DNA of 64,000 nucleotides from assembly GCA_963765585.1 (NCBI GenBank), contig CAVXXB010000021.1, positions 186,001 through 250,000 on the forward strand, read 5' to 3'. Made by a program: the position numbers and the translations under genes. The stretch is from CAVXXB01 sp963765585. GTDB taxonomy: Bacteria; Calditrichota; Calditrichia; JAJRVZ01. The notes below the pieces were generated by a model that did no database searches, was not told where the DNA came from, and saw nothing but the letters and a program-made list of their open reading frames with translations. This document shows positions 19,313 through 28,406 of the stretch, one piece after another. Every line of letters starts with the position of its first letter. Position 1 is the stretch's first letter.

Positions 19313-19561
19313 GTGTCATCATCTTCCAATAAAAACGAAGCCAGACTGGGAACGGAGCAGACCAGCGATCTTTTATTCGAGTATGACTCCATGATTGAGG
19401 AACTAAGAAAGAGGTTAAATGTATTAAGCACCTCGTTATTTCTCTTAGATGAAACATCAAAACCCAATGATCCCAAGTTAACGCGATATTTAAAAAATAT
19501 TAATCGTGAAATGGAAAAGATAAGACAGATCATTTCGAATTATCCAAAAAATCACAGATAA
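19313..19561 (+). CDS. Small DHp-like (HisKA-like) protein lacking the phospho-accepting histidine
   Basis: 82 residues from a GTG preceded by GAGGGACTGA. Residues 26-78 read EELRKRLNVLSTSLFLLDE, then DPKLTRYLKNINREMEK and IRQIISN. That is the two-helix pattern of a histidine-kinase dimerisation domain (usual form HELRNPLNVI...). The position normally held by His is Glu, and there is no ATPase domain. It sits between an NtrC-type regulator and a REC-histidine kinase, 40 bases upstream of the latter. A regulatory decoy or dimerisation partner for a nearby kinase is possible, but this is inference from fold pattern alone. Confidence 0.55.
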   Translation: MSSSSNKNEARLGTEQTSDLLFEYDSMIEELRKRLNVLSTSLFLLDETSKPNDPKLTRYLKNINREMEKIRQIISNYPKNHR

Positions 19562-19601
19562 TGATGTAGCATATCATTCATCATAAACAATACTATCCTG
19601 T

Positions 19602-20762
19602 ATGAATAAACCCCAGGTAAATATTCTGGTAATTGAAGATGAGCCTCAAGTACGTGACTCGTATTTAGATATGTTCTCGTTCTTTGGTTATGAAGTCAAT
19701 GCAGTGTCCAATGGCAGGGAAGGTCTGGCCTTAATCAACAAGAATGGCTATGACATTGTGGTGACCGACCTCAATATGCCGGAAATGGATGGCCTTGAAG
19801 TATTACAATATATAAAAAAGAAAAAACCATATATTGAAGTAATTGTGATTACCGGATTCGCCACACTGGAAAATGCAATCAAGGCGATGAAAATGGGTGC
19901 ATATGATTATGTAACCAAGCCGGTTGATATTGAGCATGTCCGAATCGTTCTGGCCAAATGTGTACAACAAATCCGGTCAAAGCAGGAAAATGAAGAGCTG
20001 CGAAATCTAAATGAGCAGTTAAAAAGCCTGAATGAGATGAAAGATAAGTTTATCACAATTACTAACCATGAATTACGTACCCCTGTAACGGTTTTAAAAG
20101 GATATTTAGAACTGATAGATATGTTTCTCGACGGTCAGCGTGGTCCGGATTTGGATGATGCCCTATGCGTTGCTTCAGAAACCATGTCGGAACTGGTTAG
20201 CATTGTCGAGCAGATGCATGATATGTCATCATTTGACTATCAAAAGAAAAAACTTGAAAAGGCGGAAATTGATATTTGTGATTTAATTAATGTCATTTTT
20301 CGGGAAATGAAAATATTTTTTAAACGTAGAAATATTGACCTGACTCTTAAGATTGATGGCCCGGCAGTTGTTGTTATGGGCGATGTCAAACGTGTTAAGA
20401 GGAGCATCCGGGAACTTATCCAAAATGCGCTGAAATTTACTCAGGAAAACGGTCGTGTTGAGATTTCATATACAGTCAACGAAATGAATAATAATCTGTT
20501 CATTAAGGTTGTCGATAATGGAATTGGTATACCACTGGAAAAACAAAACCTGATATTCGAACCATTTTATGAGGTTCAGGATGCAATTAATCATATGACT
20601 TCTAAAACTGAATTTATGGGTGGTGGAATTGGTCTTGGTCTTACGCTGGCAAAGGAAGTCTTTGAGTCACACGAGGGTACATTATTGGTGGAGAGCCAGG
20701 AAAAACAGGGTAGTACATTTATTGCCGTATTGCCATATATCCGCGTTCTGGATTCTCAATAA
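19602..20762 (+). CDS. Hybrid sensor: receiver domain fused to a histidine kinase
   Basis: 386 residues, cytoplasmic, no membrane helix. REC domain 1-125 (VIEDEPQVRDSY; Asp in VVTDLNMPEMDG; conserved Lys in YVTKPVD), then a coiled-coil linker (QENEELRNLNEQLKSLNEM). HisKA follows with phospho-acceptor His in TITNHELRTPVTV, then HATPase_c with the N-box NALKFTQENG, G1 VVDNGIGIP and G2 GGGIGLGLTLAKE. This order, REC first, suits proteins that receive a phosphoryl group and then control a kinase. The histidine-less DHp-like protein is directly upstream. It may be the cognate kinase for the 17.6-kb regulator, by proximity only. Confidence 0.88.
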   Translation: MNKPQVNILVIEDEPQVRDSYLDMFSFFGYEVNAVSNGREGLALINKNGYDIVVTDLNMPEMDGLEVLQYIKKKKPYIEVIVITGFATLENAIKAMKMGAYDYVTKPVDIEHVRIVLAKCVQQIRSKQENEELRNLNEQLKSLNEMKDKFITITNHELRTPVTVLKGYLELIDMFLDGQRGPDLDDALCVASETMSELVSIVEQMHDMSSFDYQKKKLEKAEIDICDLINVIFREMKIFFKRRNIDLTLKIDGPAVVVMGDVKRVKRSIRELIQNALKFTQENGRVEISYTVNEMNNNLFIKVVDNGIGIPLEKQNLIFEPFYEVQDAINHMTSKTEFMGGGIGLGLTLAKEVFESHEGTLLVESQEKQGSTFIAVLPYIRVLDSQ

Positions 20763-21655
20763 TCTGTAATTCTTCTATAATCTGCACGCCGTTTATCTAA
20801 TTCCTGATCTGAAAGCCGGATCAGACGTTTAAAAGAAAAATCTTCCACACAAAATGAAGCAAGTACATTACCATTGACTATCGCCTTACGAATGTTTTTT
20901 TCATCAATTGAATCACAAGAAGCCAGGTAGCCAACAAAACCACCTGCAAAAGTATCACCCGCACCGGTTGGATCAATCACTTTTGTCAATGGAAAGGCAG
21001 GCGCACTAAAATAGGCATCGCGGCTGATCATGGTCGCACCATGCTCTCCCTTTTTTATGATGATATATTCCGGACCCCAGTCAAGAATCTTTTTTCCGGC
21101 CAGAATTAAGTTTCTCTCTCCGGTAAGTTGCAACGTTTCTTCATCATTGAGAATCAGAATATTCACCTTCTTTATAACTTCAAGTAACTTGTCCTTGCTG
21201 CTGCTAATCCAAAAATTCATGGTATCGAGGACGACAATTTCCGGGGATTGGATTTGATTTAAAACCTGGAGTTGTAATTCGGGCGCAATGTTTGCCAAAA
21301 AGACAAATTTACTATTCTGATATGAAGTTGGGATATCGGGTTTAAAGTTCTCGAAGACATTCAGATGTGTGTAGAGTGTGTCACGAATATTCATATTTTC
21401 ATGATATTTGCCTCCCCATCTGAATGTCTCACCATTTTCCACATAGACGCCACCCAGATCCACATTTCTCTCTTTGAGAAAGTCAATGATATTGAATTGA
21501 AAGTCTTGTCCAACGACACCAACTACATTTACCGGTGCAAAATAACTTGCCGCACTGCTAAAGTATAAGGCGGATCCACCTGGTGAATCTTCGGCTACAC
21601 CAAATGGTGTCTCAACGGAATCCAGGGCAATGGAACCGACAACTAAGATACTCAT
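20756..21655 (-). CDS. PfkB/ribokinase-family sugar or nucleoside kinase
   Basis: 299 residues. The N-terminal DSPGGSALYFSSAASYFA (23-40) is the substrate-binding GG loop. NDEE (170-173) is the metal/phosphate motif. DPTGAGDTFAGGF (228-240) carries the anion hole and catalytic Asp234. These establish a PfkB-type ATP-dependent kinase of a sugar or nucleoside hydroxyl, cytoplasmic. The subfamily substrate is not recognisable. Its start lies 10 bases after argS, so it appears to be the last gene of the lytR_C-rsfS-argS run. The 3' end overlaps the convergent kinase gene by 7 bases. Confidence 0.85.
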   Translation of the reverse strand: MSILVVGSIALDSVETPFGVAEDSPGGSALYFSSAASYFAPVNVVGVVGQDFQFNIIDFLKERNVDLGGVYVENGETFRWGGKYHENMNIRDTLYTHLNVFENFKPDIPTSYQNSKFVFLANIAPELQLQVLNQIQSPEIVVLDTMNFWISSSKDKLLEVIKKVNILILNDEETLQLTGERNLILAGKKILDWGPEYIIIKKGEHGATMISRDAYFSAPAFPLTKVIDPTGAGDTFAGGFVGYLASCDSIDEKNIRKAIVNGNVLASFCVEDFSFKRLIRLSDQELDKRRADYRRITDY

Positions 21656-21664
21656 AATAATACC

Positions 21665-23299
21665 TCACATTCTTTCGGGAGCATCGATCCCTAATAATTT
21701 GCAGCCGGTGGCAAGAATGATTTTTGTTGCCTCGGACAATGCAAGACGCGCTTGGGAGAGTTTTTTGTCTTCTGTAATTACGCGGCATTCTGTATAAAAT
21801 TTATGGAAATAGGTTGCGGTTTCAATCAGATAATTGACCAGACGATGGGGTTCATGGTGCAAGGCACTTGCTTTTACAGTCTCCGGAAAGTTGAGTAAAT
21901 GCTTTATTAATGCCAGTTCTTCATCTTTTTTCAGCAAAACCAAGTCCGGTTTGTCTGAAATGTAGATTCCCTTTTCCTGACCAAATTTTATTATATTGAA
22001 TATCCGGGCATGTGCGTATTGAACATAATAAACCGGGTTTTCATCCGATTGTGCTTTTGCCAGGGTAAGGTCAAAATTCAGATGGCTGTTCATGTGTCTC
22101 ATCAAAAAGAAAAAGCGCGTTACATCCACACCTACTTCGTCCATTAACTCATCCAGGGTGACAAAATTTGCTTTTCTGGTAGACATTTTAATTTTCTCAC
22201 TACCCTCGGTCAGGGTTACAAACTGATGGATTAACACTTTTACTTTTGACGAATCATAACCCAGTGCATCAATTGCGAGTAACACATCCGGATAGGTATC
22301 AATATGGTCCGCACCAAAAATATCGATGATCAGGTCAAAACCTCTCTCAAATTTTTCCCGGTGATAGGCAATGTCCGGTAAACGATAGGTTGGTTCACCT
22401 GTACTTTTAATTATTACGCGATCCTGATCCATGCCAAGTTTTGATGTCAAAAACCAAACAGCACCGTCATGTTCATCAACCAAACCCTTATCGCGTAAGA
22501 GCCCGATTACCTCATCAATTTTTTTATCGTCGTACAGAGATTTCTCATTGAAAAATACATCCATTTCAAAATTCAATCGCTGGATAGTACGGCGAATATC
22601 TCCAAATACTGCCTGTTCTGCTTTTTCTTTGAATAGTTCTGTTTCAGATATATCTTTGAGTGCGGGGCCTTTTTCCTCAAGCAGTGATCGGGCAATATCG
22701 ATAATATACTCACCCTGATAGTGATCTTCCGGAAACTCTGTCTGATCATCAAGCAACTGAAGATAGCGCAGCCTGACAGAGTTACCCAGAATCCGCATTT
22801 GTCTGCCTGCATCATTATAATAATATTCACGCGTAACATTATAACCTAAAAATTCGAGCAGGCGGGCAACGGTATCACCCAGAACTGCCTGGCGTCCGTG
22901 CCCAATGGTGAGTGGACCGGTAGGATTTGCGCTTATAAATTCAACTTGCGTTTTGATCCCTTTGCCAATATCTTCTTTTCCATAATCATTGCCAAGTTCC
23001 AGAATGTTTCTGAGTTGAGAATAAACGGAAGAATCGGATACAAAGAAATTAACAAATCCCGAACCTGCGATTTCAATCTTCTCAATAAATTGTGAATCGG
23101 GAGTTATGAAGTCGATAATGTCCTGTGCAATCGCGCGTGGATTTTTTTTTAGGTGCGCAGCCAGTTGCAATGCCAGATTTGAAGAGAAATCTCCAAATTG
23201 TTTTTGTTTTGGCTGACTCAGGGTAAGGGATATATTTTCTATTTTGTGTTTCTTTAGATATTTACCGAGCTCATCTTTAATATAATCTTCAGCCGTCAT
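21665..23299 (-). CDS. argS: Arginyl-tRNA synthetase
   Basis: 544 residues. An N-terminal Add-1 domain (1-100) is followed by the class I catalytic core: VEFISANPTGPLTIGHGRQA has the HIGH-equivalent IGHG. The DALR anticodon-binding C-terminus begins near YVQYAHARIFNI, a strong argS marker. KIKMSTRKANFVTL matches the KMS-like loop. The start codon overlaps the stop of rsfS by 4 bases (ATGA type). No frame breaks. Confidence 0.95.
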   Translation of the reverse strand: MTAEDYIKDELGKYLKKHKIENISLTLSQPKQKQFGDFSSNLALQLAAHLKKNPRAIAQDIIDFITPDSQFIEKIEIAGSGFVNFFVSDSSVYSQLRNILELGNDYGKEDIGKGIKTQVEFISANPTGPLTIGHGRQAVLGDTVARLLEFLGYNVTREYYYNDAGRQMRILGNSVRLRYLQLLDDQTEFPEDHYQGEYIIDIARSLLEEKGPALKDISETELFKEKAEQAVFGDIRRTIQRLNFEMDVFFNEKSLYDDKKIDEVIGLLRDKGLVDEHDGAVWFLTSKLGMDQDRVIIKSTGEPTYRLPDIAYHREKFERGFDLIIDIFGADHIDTYPDVLLAIDALGYDSSKVKVLIHQFVTLTEGSEKIKMSTRKANFVTLDELMDEVGVDVTRFFFLMRHMNSHLNFDLTLAKAQSDENPVYYVQYAHARIFNIIKFGQEKGIYISDKPDLVLLKKDEELALIKHLLNFPETVKASALHHEPHRLVNYLIETATYFHKFYTECRVITEDKKLSQARLALSEATKIILATGCKLLGIDAPERM

Positions 23300-23655
23300 G
23301 CGCCCTCATCAACTACAAAATTTATTTTGGCATCAGCCCACAGACGTTCGAGTCCGTAATATTCCCTGGTTTCACTACGAAAGATATGTACAACCACATC
23401 AATATAATCAAGAAGGATCCAGCTCATCGATTGAAAACCTTCCTTATGATAGATGTGAATCTGATCATCACGCAATGCTCTGAGAATATGCTCGGAAATG
23501 GCTTTGAGCTGGGGTTCAGAATCACCGGTTATTATCACAAAAAAATCGGTAACTCCACCCAGTTCTCTTAAATCTGCAACGACAATCTGTTTGCCTTTTT
23601 TTTCAAGGGCCAGATTGGCTATTTTGTATGCAAGTTTTTCTGCTTCCAATAACAC
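23296..23655 (-). CDS. rsfS: Ribosomal silencing factor RsfS
   Basis: 119 residues, full length for the RsfS/Iojap family. LRELGGVTDFFVIITGDSE, then the hallmark WILLDYIDVVVHIF and REYYGLERLW, are all family signatures. It binds ribosomal protein L14 and blocks subunit joining when nutrients are short. Lies 3 bases after the LytR_C gene and overlaps argS, so the three form one operon. In many genomes rsfS sits with nadD; that gene is not seen here. Confidence 0.93.
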   Translation of the reverse strand: MLLEAEKLAYKIANLALEKKGKQIVVADLRELGGVTDFFVIITGDSEPQLKAISEHILRALRDDQIHIYHKEGFQSMSWILLDYIDVVVHIFRSETREYYGLERLWADAKINFVVDEGA

Positions 23656-23658
23656 TCC

Positions 23659-24258
23659 CTAATTCGAACCCTTAATACTTTTAAAATCCTTACCAATCAC
23701 GACACTGACATCATATATTGAGTCATTATTTTCCCGGCTATGTACACGTGAGGAGGGAATATCCAGTACCCGGGCAACAGCCATGGCCTGCTCGATTTTT
23801 CCAATCCGGTCAATTACCATAGAATATTTTACATCCCAGCGTTTCTTGCCATTTTCATAATAGTTATCGGTATTCACCACATCAAATCCATTCTCACGCA
23901 GATATGATTGAAAGGTTTTTGCGACACCGTTCAATCCGCATCCGTTGAGGACTTCTACCTGGATGTTCTCTTCGAATGGTGCCGGTTTATCTTCAATGAT
24001 AATCGGCTCTTCCACAACAGGATCGTTCTCGACTGTGGCAACCGGATCTGCTTCAATTACTTCTTTTCCTGCAGGATCAGGTAAACCAAAATAGAGATAA
24101 TAGCTTACACTACCTAATACAATAATTACAAAGAGCCAGCTAAACAAACGTTTCCAGTTAAATCCGGAAGATTGTTTTGTCGGGTAAGAATTATAAGAAG
24201 ATGTAGAAAGATTTTTTTTCTTAATTATCTGAGTTGCTTGTCTTCTTCTTCGTTGCAA
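23659..24258 (-). CDS. Membrane-anchored LytR_C-domain protein
   Basis: 199 residues. A basic N-terminus (MQRRRRQATQIIKKKN) precedes one transmembrane helix (about 34-55, LFSWLFVIIVLGSVSYYLYF). A Pro/Glu/Val-rich spacer leads to a LytR C-terminal domain (about 103-190): VEVLNGCGLNGVAKTFQSYL, then GFDVVNTDNY and SRVHSRENND. The domain is therefore outside the cytoplasm. In Gram-positives this domain accompanies wall-polymer ligases; in Gram-negatives the role is unknown. First gene of the rsfS-argS operon. Confidence 0.8.
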   Translation of the reverse strand: MQRRRRQATQIIKKKNLSTSSYNSYPTKQSSGFNWKRLFSWLFVIIVLGSVSYYLYFGLPDPAGKEVIEADPVATVENDPVVEEPIIIEDKPAPFEENIQVEVLNGCGLNGVAKTFQSYLRENGFDVVNTDNYYENGKKRWDVKYSMVIDRIGKIEQAMAVARVLDIPSSRVHSRENNDSIYDVSVVIGKDFKSIKGSN

Positions 24259-24291
24259 TCTTTAAAATCCAAATTTCCTAATATTATAGAT

Positions 24292-24320
24292 AAAAAATAA
24301 CCGGATTGTTACATCCGGCC
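24292..24320 (-). terminator. Rho-independent terminator of the panB-panC-barrel run
   Basis: On the minus strand, stem CCGGAT / ATCCGG with a 6-base loop, followed by TTATTTTTT. It lies about 30 bases after the stop of the small barrel gene. Confidence 0.6.
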
Positions 24321-24347
24321 AAATTTAATAAAATATGATGCGTACTG

Positions 24348-24839
24348 CTAATCATTAAATAAACTAGGTCGGTAAAAATGAGAATAATTGCTGTGAAGAC
24401 CCTGGTTATAAAAATAATTTCCCGGTACGGATTCAATTCGCAACATCAGGGCGCTATCTTCGGTCGGTCGATAAATAACCTCCGCGCCGCCAAAAAATTG
24501 TAAATCATTCATATATGGTTGATTTGGCAGGGTATTGTAGGGTGAGCCCATTACTCCCAATTTGGTTCTGATCGATAACTGGTCGCTAAATTTATAATTT
24601 ATCGTGTTTAGATATGTGTTCATCATAATCCCTGCACCAGCTGCCGATGCATATGAAACGGAGAAACTATGTGACATATTAAATTTTGATGGATCCAGGA
24701 AACCAAGCAACGAATTTTGCATTGCAGCTGTCTGCAGCGTGTTAGAAATATTGACCTGTTCACTGTCTCTCTTTAATTGTCCGAAAACAAACGTTGGTAA
24801 TATTATGAGAAACAATATCATGATTTTCAAAAATTTCAT
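24348..24839 (-). CDS. Small outer-membrane beta-barrel-like protein
   Basis: 163 residues from the ATG at 24839, which has GGAG six bases upstream; an ATG at 24863 is possible but lacks a site. Signal peptide 1-21 (ending VFGQ). Strand-rich region with SFSVSYASAAGAG, TYLNTINYKFSDQLSIRTKL and EVIYRPTEDSALMLRIES. The tail HSNYSHFYRPSLFND is unlike a standard barrel C-terminus. Similar short proteins occur with outer-membrane systems of FCB bacteria, but I do not recognise the family. Co-directional with panBC, 95 bases downstream. Confidence 0.6.
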   Translation of the reverse strand: MKFLKIMILFLIILPTFVFGQLKRDSEQVNISNTLQTAAMQNSLLGFLDPSKFNMSHSFSVSYASAAGAGIMMNTYLNTINYKFSDQLSIRTKLGVMGSPYNTLPNQPYMNDLQFFGGAEVIYRPTEDSALMLRIESVPGNYFYNQGLHSNYSHFYRPSLFND

Positions 24840-24933
24840 TGGTATCTCCAAAACAAATAACATGTAAAAAGTATTAACTGTTCAATTGAATGTCAACCCT
24901 TTTTTTATTAACTCAATATAACCCGTAATTGTT

Positions 24934-25779
24934 TCACTTCCCAACTATAATATTGTCAATTAATCTTGTATTTCCTACTATAGCAGCCAGGGCGATGAGG
25001 GTATTGTTTTTGACCAGCTCAATCGATTCCAATGAATCATAATCAACAATTTCGAGGTACTCAAGTTCGACCGATGGCGCCCGGTTAATTATTTTCATCA
25101 TTTCAGATTTGAGCATACCGGAATCTTTTTCTCCGGAAGCAATCGATTTTTCGGCAAATTTTAGTGCCTGGTTCAATACAAGTGCTTCCCGGCGCTCGTA
25201 ATCTTTCAAATATTTATTCCGTGAACTCATAGCCAGGCCATCGGGTTCACGAATGATCGGTGCAATAACTATTTCTATATCAAAATTGAGATCTGTCACC
25301 ATACGCTTCAAAATCATGGCTTGCTGTGCATCTTTTTGGCCAAATACAGCAATATCCGGTTTGACGATATTGAATAATTTTGCCACAATTGTTGTGACAC
25401 CTCTAAAATGATCGGGACGGGTTAATCCGCAGAGCCGGTTAGCAAAATCGTCGGTAGTAACATAGGTTCTAAAATCTGCCGGATACATCTGATCTTTATG
25501 GGGATAAAACAGTATGTCCGCATTTTCCTGTTTACACAGCAGTTCATCTTTCTCAATGTCTCTTGGATAGCGTTCAAAATCCTCATTGGGGCCAAACTGA
25601 ATTGGATTGACGAAGATGCTGACAATCAATATATCTGATTTCTCCCGGGCATTACGCATCAGACTTAAATGTCCGGGATGTAGAAATCCCATTGTTGGAA
25701 CAAAGGAAATTCGCTTACCTTTCAAACGAAGTTCGGTTGCCACAGCTTGCATCTCTTGTATGGAATCAATAACTCTCAT
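24934..25779 (-). CDS. panC: Pantothenate synthetase
   Basis: 281 residues, normal length. The HIGH-like motif is in VPTMGFLHPGHLSLM (28-42) and the ATP-binding KMSKS equivalent in MSSRNKYL. FVNPIQFGPNEDFERYPR, FGQKDAQQ and the EYLEIVD region are conserved pantoate/beta-alanine-site segments. It condenses pantoate with beta-alanine using ATP, the last step of pantothenate synthesis. Start overlaps the end of panB by 14 bases, the usual panBC coupling. Intact. Confidence 0.95.
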   Translation of the reverse strand: MRVIDSIQEMQAVATELRLKGKRISFVPTMGFLHPGHLSLMRNAREKSDILIVSIFVNPIQFGPNEDFERYPRDIEKDELLCKQENADILFYPHKDQMYPADFRTYVTTDDFANRLCGLTRPDHFRGVTTIVAKLFNIVKPDIAVFGQKDAQQAMILKRMVTDLNFDIEIVIAPIIREPDGLAMSSRNKYLKDYERREALVLNQALKFAEKSIASGEKDSGMLKSEMMKIINRAPSVELEYLEIVDYDSLESIELVKNNTLIALAAIVGNTRLIDNIIVGK

Positions 25780-26581
25780 CTTCGGAGGGAAAATTGGATG
25801 ATTTTACATCATTAACATATGAAGAAAATGCGGTACGCATATTTTCGCCAATCTCTGCATATCTCCGGACAAATTTTGGCTTAAATTTGTCAAATATACC
25901 CAGCATGTCGTGTGAGACCAGCACCTGACCATCACAATGTTGGCCTGCGCCTATGCCAATCGTGGGTATGGAAATGGCATCTGTAATTTCCCTGGCCAGT
26001 TGTGCAGGTATTTTTTCCAGCACTATTGAAAATGCACCGGCATCCTCGAGTATTTTTGCATCTGACGCCAATTTTTTAGCCACTTTCTGATCTTTGCCAC
26101 GCACATGATAACTGCCAAATTCGTTTATGGATTGTGGTGTGAGACCGATATGGCCCATAACCGGGATACCTGCCGAGACAATCTGCTCAACAGCGGGAGC
26201 GACAGTCTGACCCCCTTCCAGTTTGACGGCTTCGGCGCCTGCTTCCTTGAGAAACCTACCGGCATTTTTAACGGCATCGCTTATACTGGTCTGATATGAT
26301 AAAAATGGCATATCTGCCACAAGTAGTGCACGCTTAACGCCTCTCTTCGCAGAAGAAACGTGGTACAACATCATTTCCATGGTAACAGGCAGGGTGCTGT
26401 CAAACCCGGCAAGAACCATCCCAACCGAATCACCCACCAGGATTATATCGACACCGGCCGTATCTTCCAATTGAGCCATCAAAAAATCGTAAGCGGTAAG
26501 TACTGCAATTTTTTGTCCGGTTTTTTTCATTTCTTTAATATGCGGAACAGTGATTTTATCCATGTATTTGCTTGACGACAT
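25766..26581 (-). CDS. panB: 3-methyl-2-oxobutanoate hydroxymethyltransferase
   Basis: 271 residues. KIAVLTAYDFLMAQ, LVGDSVGMVLAG (metal-binding Asp and ketoacid site), EGGQTVAPAV, PVMGHIGLTPQS and GIGAGQHCDGQVLV with the following HDMLG are all family hallmarks. It transfers the one-carbon unit of methylene-tetrahydrofolate to alpha-ketoisovalerate, giving ketopantoate. The C-terminal 14 bases overlap panC. A purine-rich AAAAGAAAAAAG tract lies upstream at about 26642-26667. Intact. Confidence 0.95.
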   Translation of the reverse strand: MSSSKYMDKITVPHIKEMKKTGQKIAVLTAYDFLMAQLEDTAGVDIILVGDSVGMVLAGFDSTLPVTMEMMLYHVSSAKRGVKRALLVADMPFLSYQTSISDAVKNAGRFLKEAGAEAVKLEGGQTVAPAVEQIVSAGIPVMGHIGLTPQSINEFGSYHVRGKDQKVAKKLASDAKILEDAGAFSIVLEKIPAQLAREITDAISIPTIGIGAGQHCDGQVLVSHDMLGIFDKFKPKFVRRYAEIGENMRTAFSSYVNDVKSSNFPSEDESY

Positions 26582-26695
26582 TTAGGTATCCGATTCAGTT
26601 ATAAATTTAGAACGAATTGTAAACTTAATGAGTAATGAGGCAAAAGAAAAAAGAAAAAAGAAAAAATTTAAAATAATCAGGGTATGATTAGATTT

Positions 26696-27805
26696 TTAGT
26701 CAGTTAAGTTTTTTTCAATGATTCCACCGCCGATTACAATATCGTCATCAAAGAAGACGGCGGACTGACCGGGAGTAACTGATTTTTGGGGTTCTTTAAA
26801 TCTGACACGGATTTTACCGGATTTCTCAGGAATCAGTTCACCTTCATGTCCGTCATCATTATATCTGATTTTTATGATCGCCTGATGAGGCTCCTCCAGA
26901 GTTGCCATACTGATTAAATTTACATCCTTAACAAAAAATTCTTTACTTAGTAATGATGCGGCATCTCCAATTTTGATTCGATTTGTCTCTGCCTCAATAC
27001 CGACAACATACATGGGTTTATCGAATCCGCCACCAAGACCCTTACGCTGACCGATGGTATAGAACGGAAATCCTTCATGCGTACCGATTACATTCCCGGT
27101 GGTATCAATCATTTCACCGGAAGATATATCTGTGGTATGTTCCCGAAGCAGGCGATGATAATTATTATCGGGGATAAAACAAATTTCCTGACTTTCCGGT
27201 TTCTGGGCGGTCGACAGACCGTATTTATCCGCAATTTTGCGTACCTCGGGCTTGGTGAGTTGACCCAGAGGGAAAAGAGTCTTCTTTAAACTTGGCTGGC
27301 GAATGCCCCACAATGCATATGATTGATCTTTGTTTTTATCGACAGCCCTGATTAATTCTTGTCGCCCGGTTTTTTTGTTTGGACGGGACAGGGCATAATG
27401 ACCTGTGGCAATAAAATCCGCACCCAGTTCGGCTGCCTTATCTACCAGAGTTTTCCATTTGATTTTTGTATTACATTGCACACAAGGATTTGGTGTTCTT
27501 CCAGCCAGGTATTCGTCAATAAAGTCTTCAACAACTGCAGAATGAAACTCACGACTAAAATTTAAAATGTAATGTGGAAAACCACGGTCAACACAAATTT
27601 CACGTGCATCATTGAATGATTCCACCGAACAGCAACCACTCTCCTGATTTAAGTTCCCACCCACTTCCTCATAGTCCCAGAGCTTCATAGTGGCGCCAAT
27701 TACATTATAGCCCTGCTCATGAAGTAATACGGCTGCGACGGAGCTATCCACGCCACCGCTCATGGCGACAAGGACGGTTGGATTATTTGAATTTTTCAGA
27801 CTCAT
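26696..27805 (-). CDS. mnmA: tRNA-specific 2-thiouridylase
   Basis: 369 residues. P-loop pyrophosphatase motif MSGGVDSSVAAVLL at the N-terminus, CVQCNTKIKWK with the first catalytic Cys, ATGHYA, and the second Cys in SQEICFIPD. GQRKGLGGG marks the insert of the C-terminal domains. It thiolates U34 of tRNA-Lys/Glu/Gln using ATP and persulfide sulfur. A cysteine-rich GCCSVES segment near residue 58 is normal for MnmA of many lineages. Stands alone, same strand as panBC. Intact. Confidence 0.95.
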   Translation of the reverse strand: MSLKNSNNPTVLVAMSGGVDSSVAAVLLHEQGYNVIGATMKLWDYEEVGGNLNQESGCCSVESFNDAREICVDRGFPHYILNFSREFHSAVVEDFIDEYLAGRTPNPCVQCNTKIKWKTLVDKAAELGADFIATGHYALSRPNKKTGRQELIRAVDKNKDQSYALWGIRQPSLKKTLFPLGQLTKPEVRKIADKYGLSTAQKPESQEICFIPDNNYHRLLREHTTDISSGEMIDTTGNVIGTHEGFPFYTIGQRKGLGGGFDKPMYVVGIEAETNRIKIGDAASLLSKEFFVKDVNLISMATLEEPHQAIIKIRYNDDGHEGELIPEKSGKIRVRFKEPQKSVTPGQSAVFFDDDIVIGGGIIEKNLTD

Positions 27806-27983
27806 ATCGATTTAATTCTATTCACTATTATTTTTTGCAACTATTCCGACGATCTTTATTAGTTAAAATATATTTATATACAAAATAGAACCTGGTGGTT
27901 AATAAAAATATTTCTCAAAATATGGTGAATGTTTTTGTCAGAAATTTACATATGAGGGTGGTTATATTATAAAGGAAACAGAA

Positions 27984-28406
27984 CTAGTGTAAACTTTTTG
28001 TGGCGACAGTTTCTGTCCCTGAATCAGTAAACTCAAAGTCGAGACTATCCATTAGTGCGCGTATCAGAAATATACCTCGTCCACTTTCTTTCATCAAATT
28101 TTCAGGGGCCAGCGGATCGTTAAGTTTATTTGGATTAAAACCAGGTCCCTCGTCTTTAATTCTTAGTTCGATATGATCCTGATCGACGGAGAAGGAAACG
28201 GTTACTTTCTTTTCGGGATTATTACCATTGCCATGGTGGATGGCGTTGTTTACCAGTTCGGTGGTTACAATTCCCAGGTCATCGCTGTCACTCTCATCCA
28301 TTTGAGCATAAGTGGCAACTTCTTCACTCAGACGCTCCACTTTACTCAAAAATCGAGTATCACTATCAATTACCAGAGTAAATTTTTTGGCTTCAATTTG
28401 GGCCAT
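27984..28406 (-). CDS. RsbW/SpoIIAB-like anti-sigma factor serine kinase
   Basis: 140 residues of a GHKL ATPase: N-box TTELVNNAIHHGN, G1 IKDEGPGFNPNK and G2 SGRGIFLIRAL. It lacks a DHp domain, so it is of the partner-switch type that phosphorylates a STAS antagonist on Ser and sequesters a sigma factor or other target. A STAS antagonist (35.9 kb) and a PP2C phosphatase (33.7 kb) are in the same window and could complete the switch, although not in one operon. No sigma factor gene is near. Confidence 0.85.
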   Translation of the reverse strand: MAQIEAKKFTLVIDSDTRFLSKVERLSEEVATYAQMDESDSDDLGIVTTELVNNAIHHGNGNNPEKKVTVSFSVDQDHIELRIKDEGPGFNPNKLNDPLAPENLMKESGRGIFLIRALMDSLDFEFTDSGTETVATKSLH

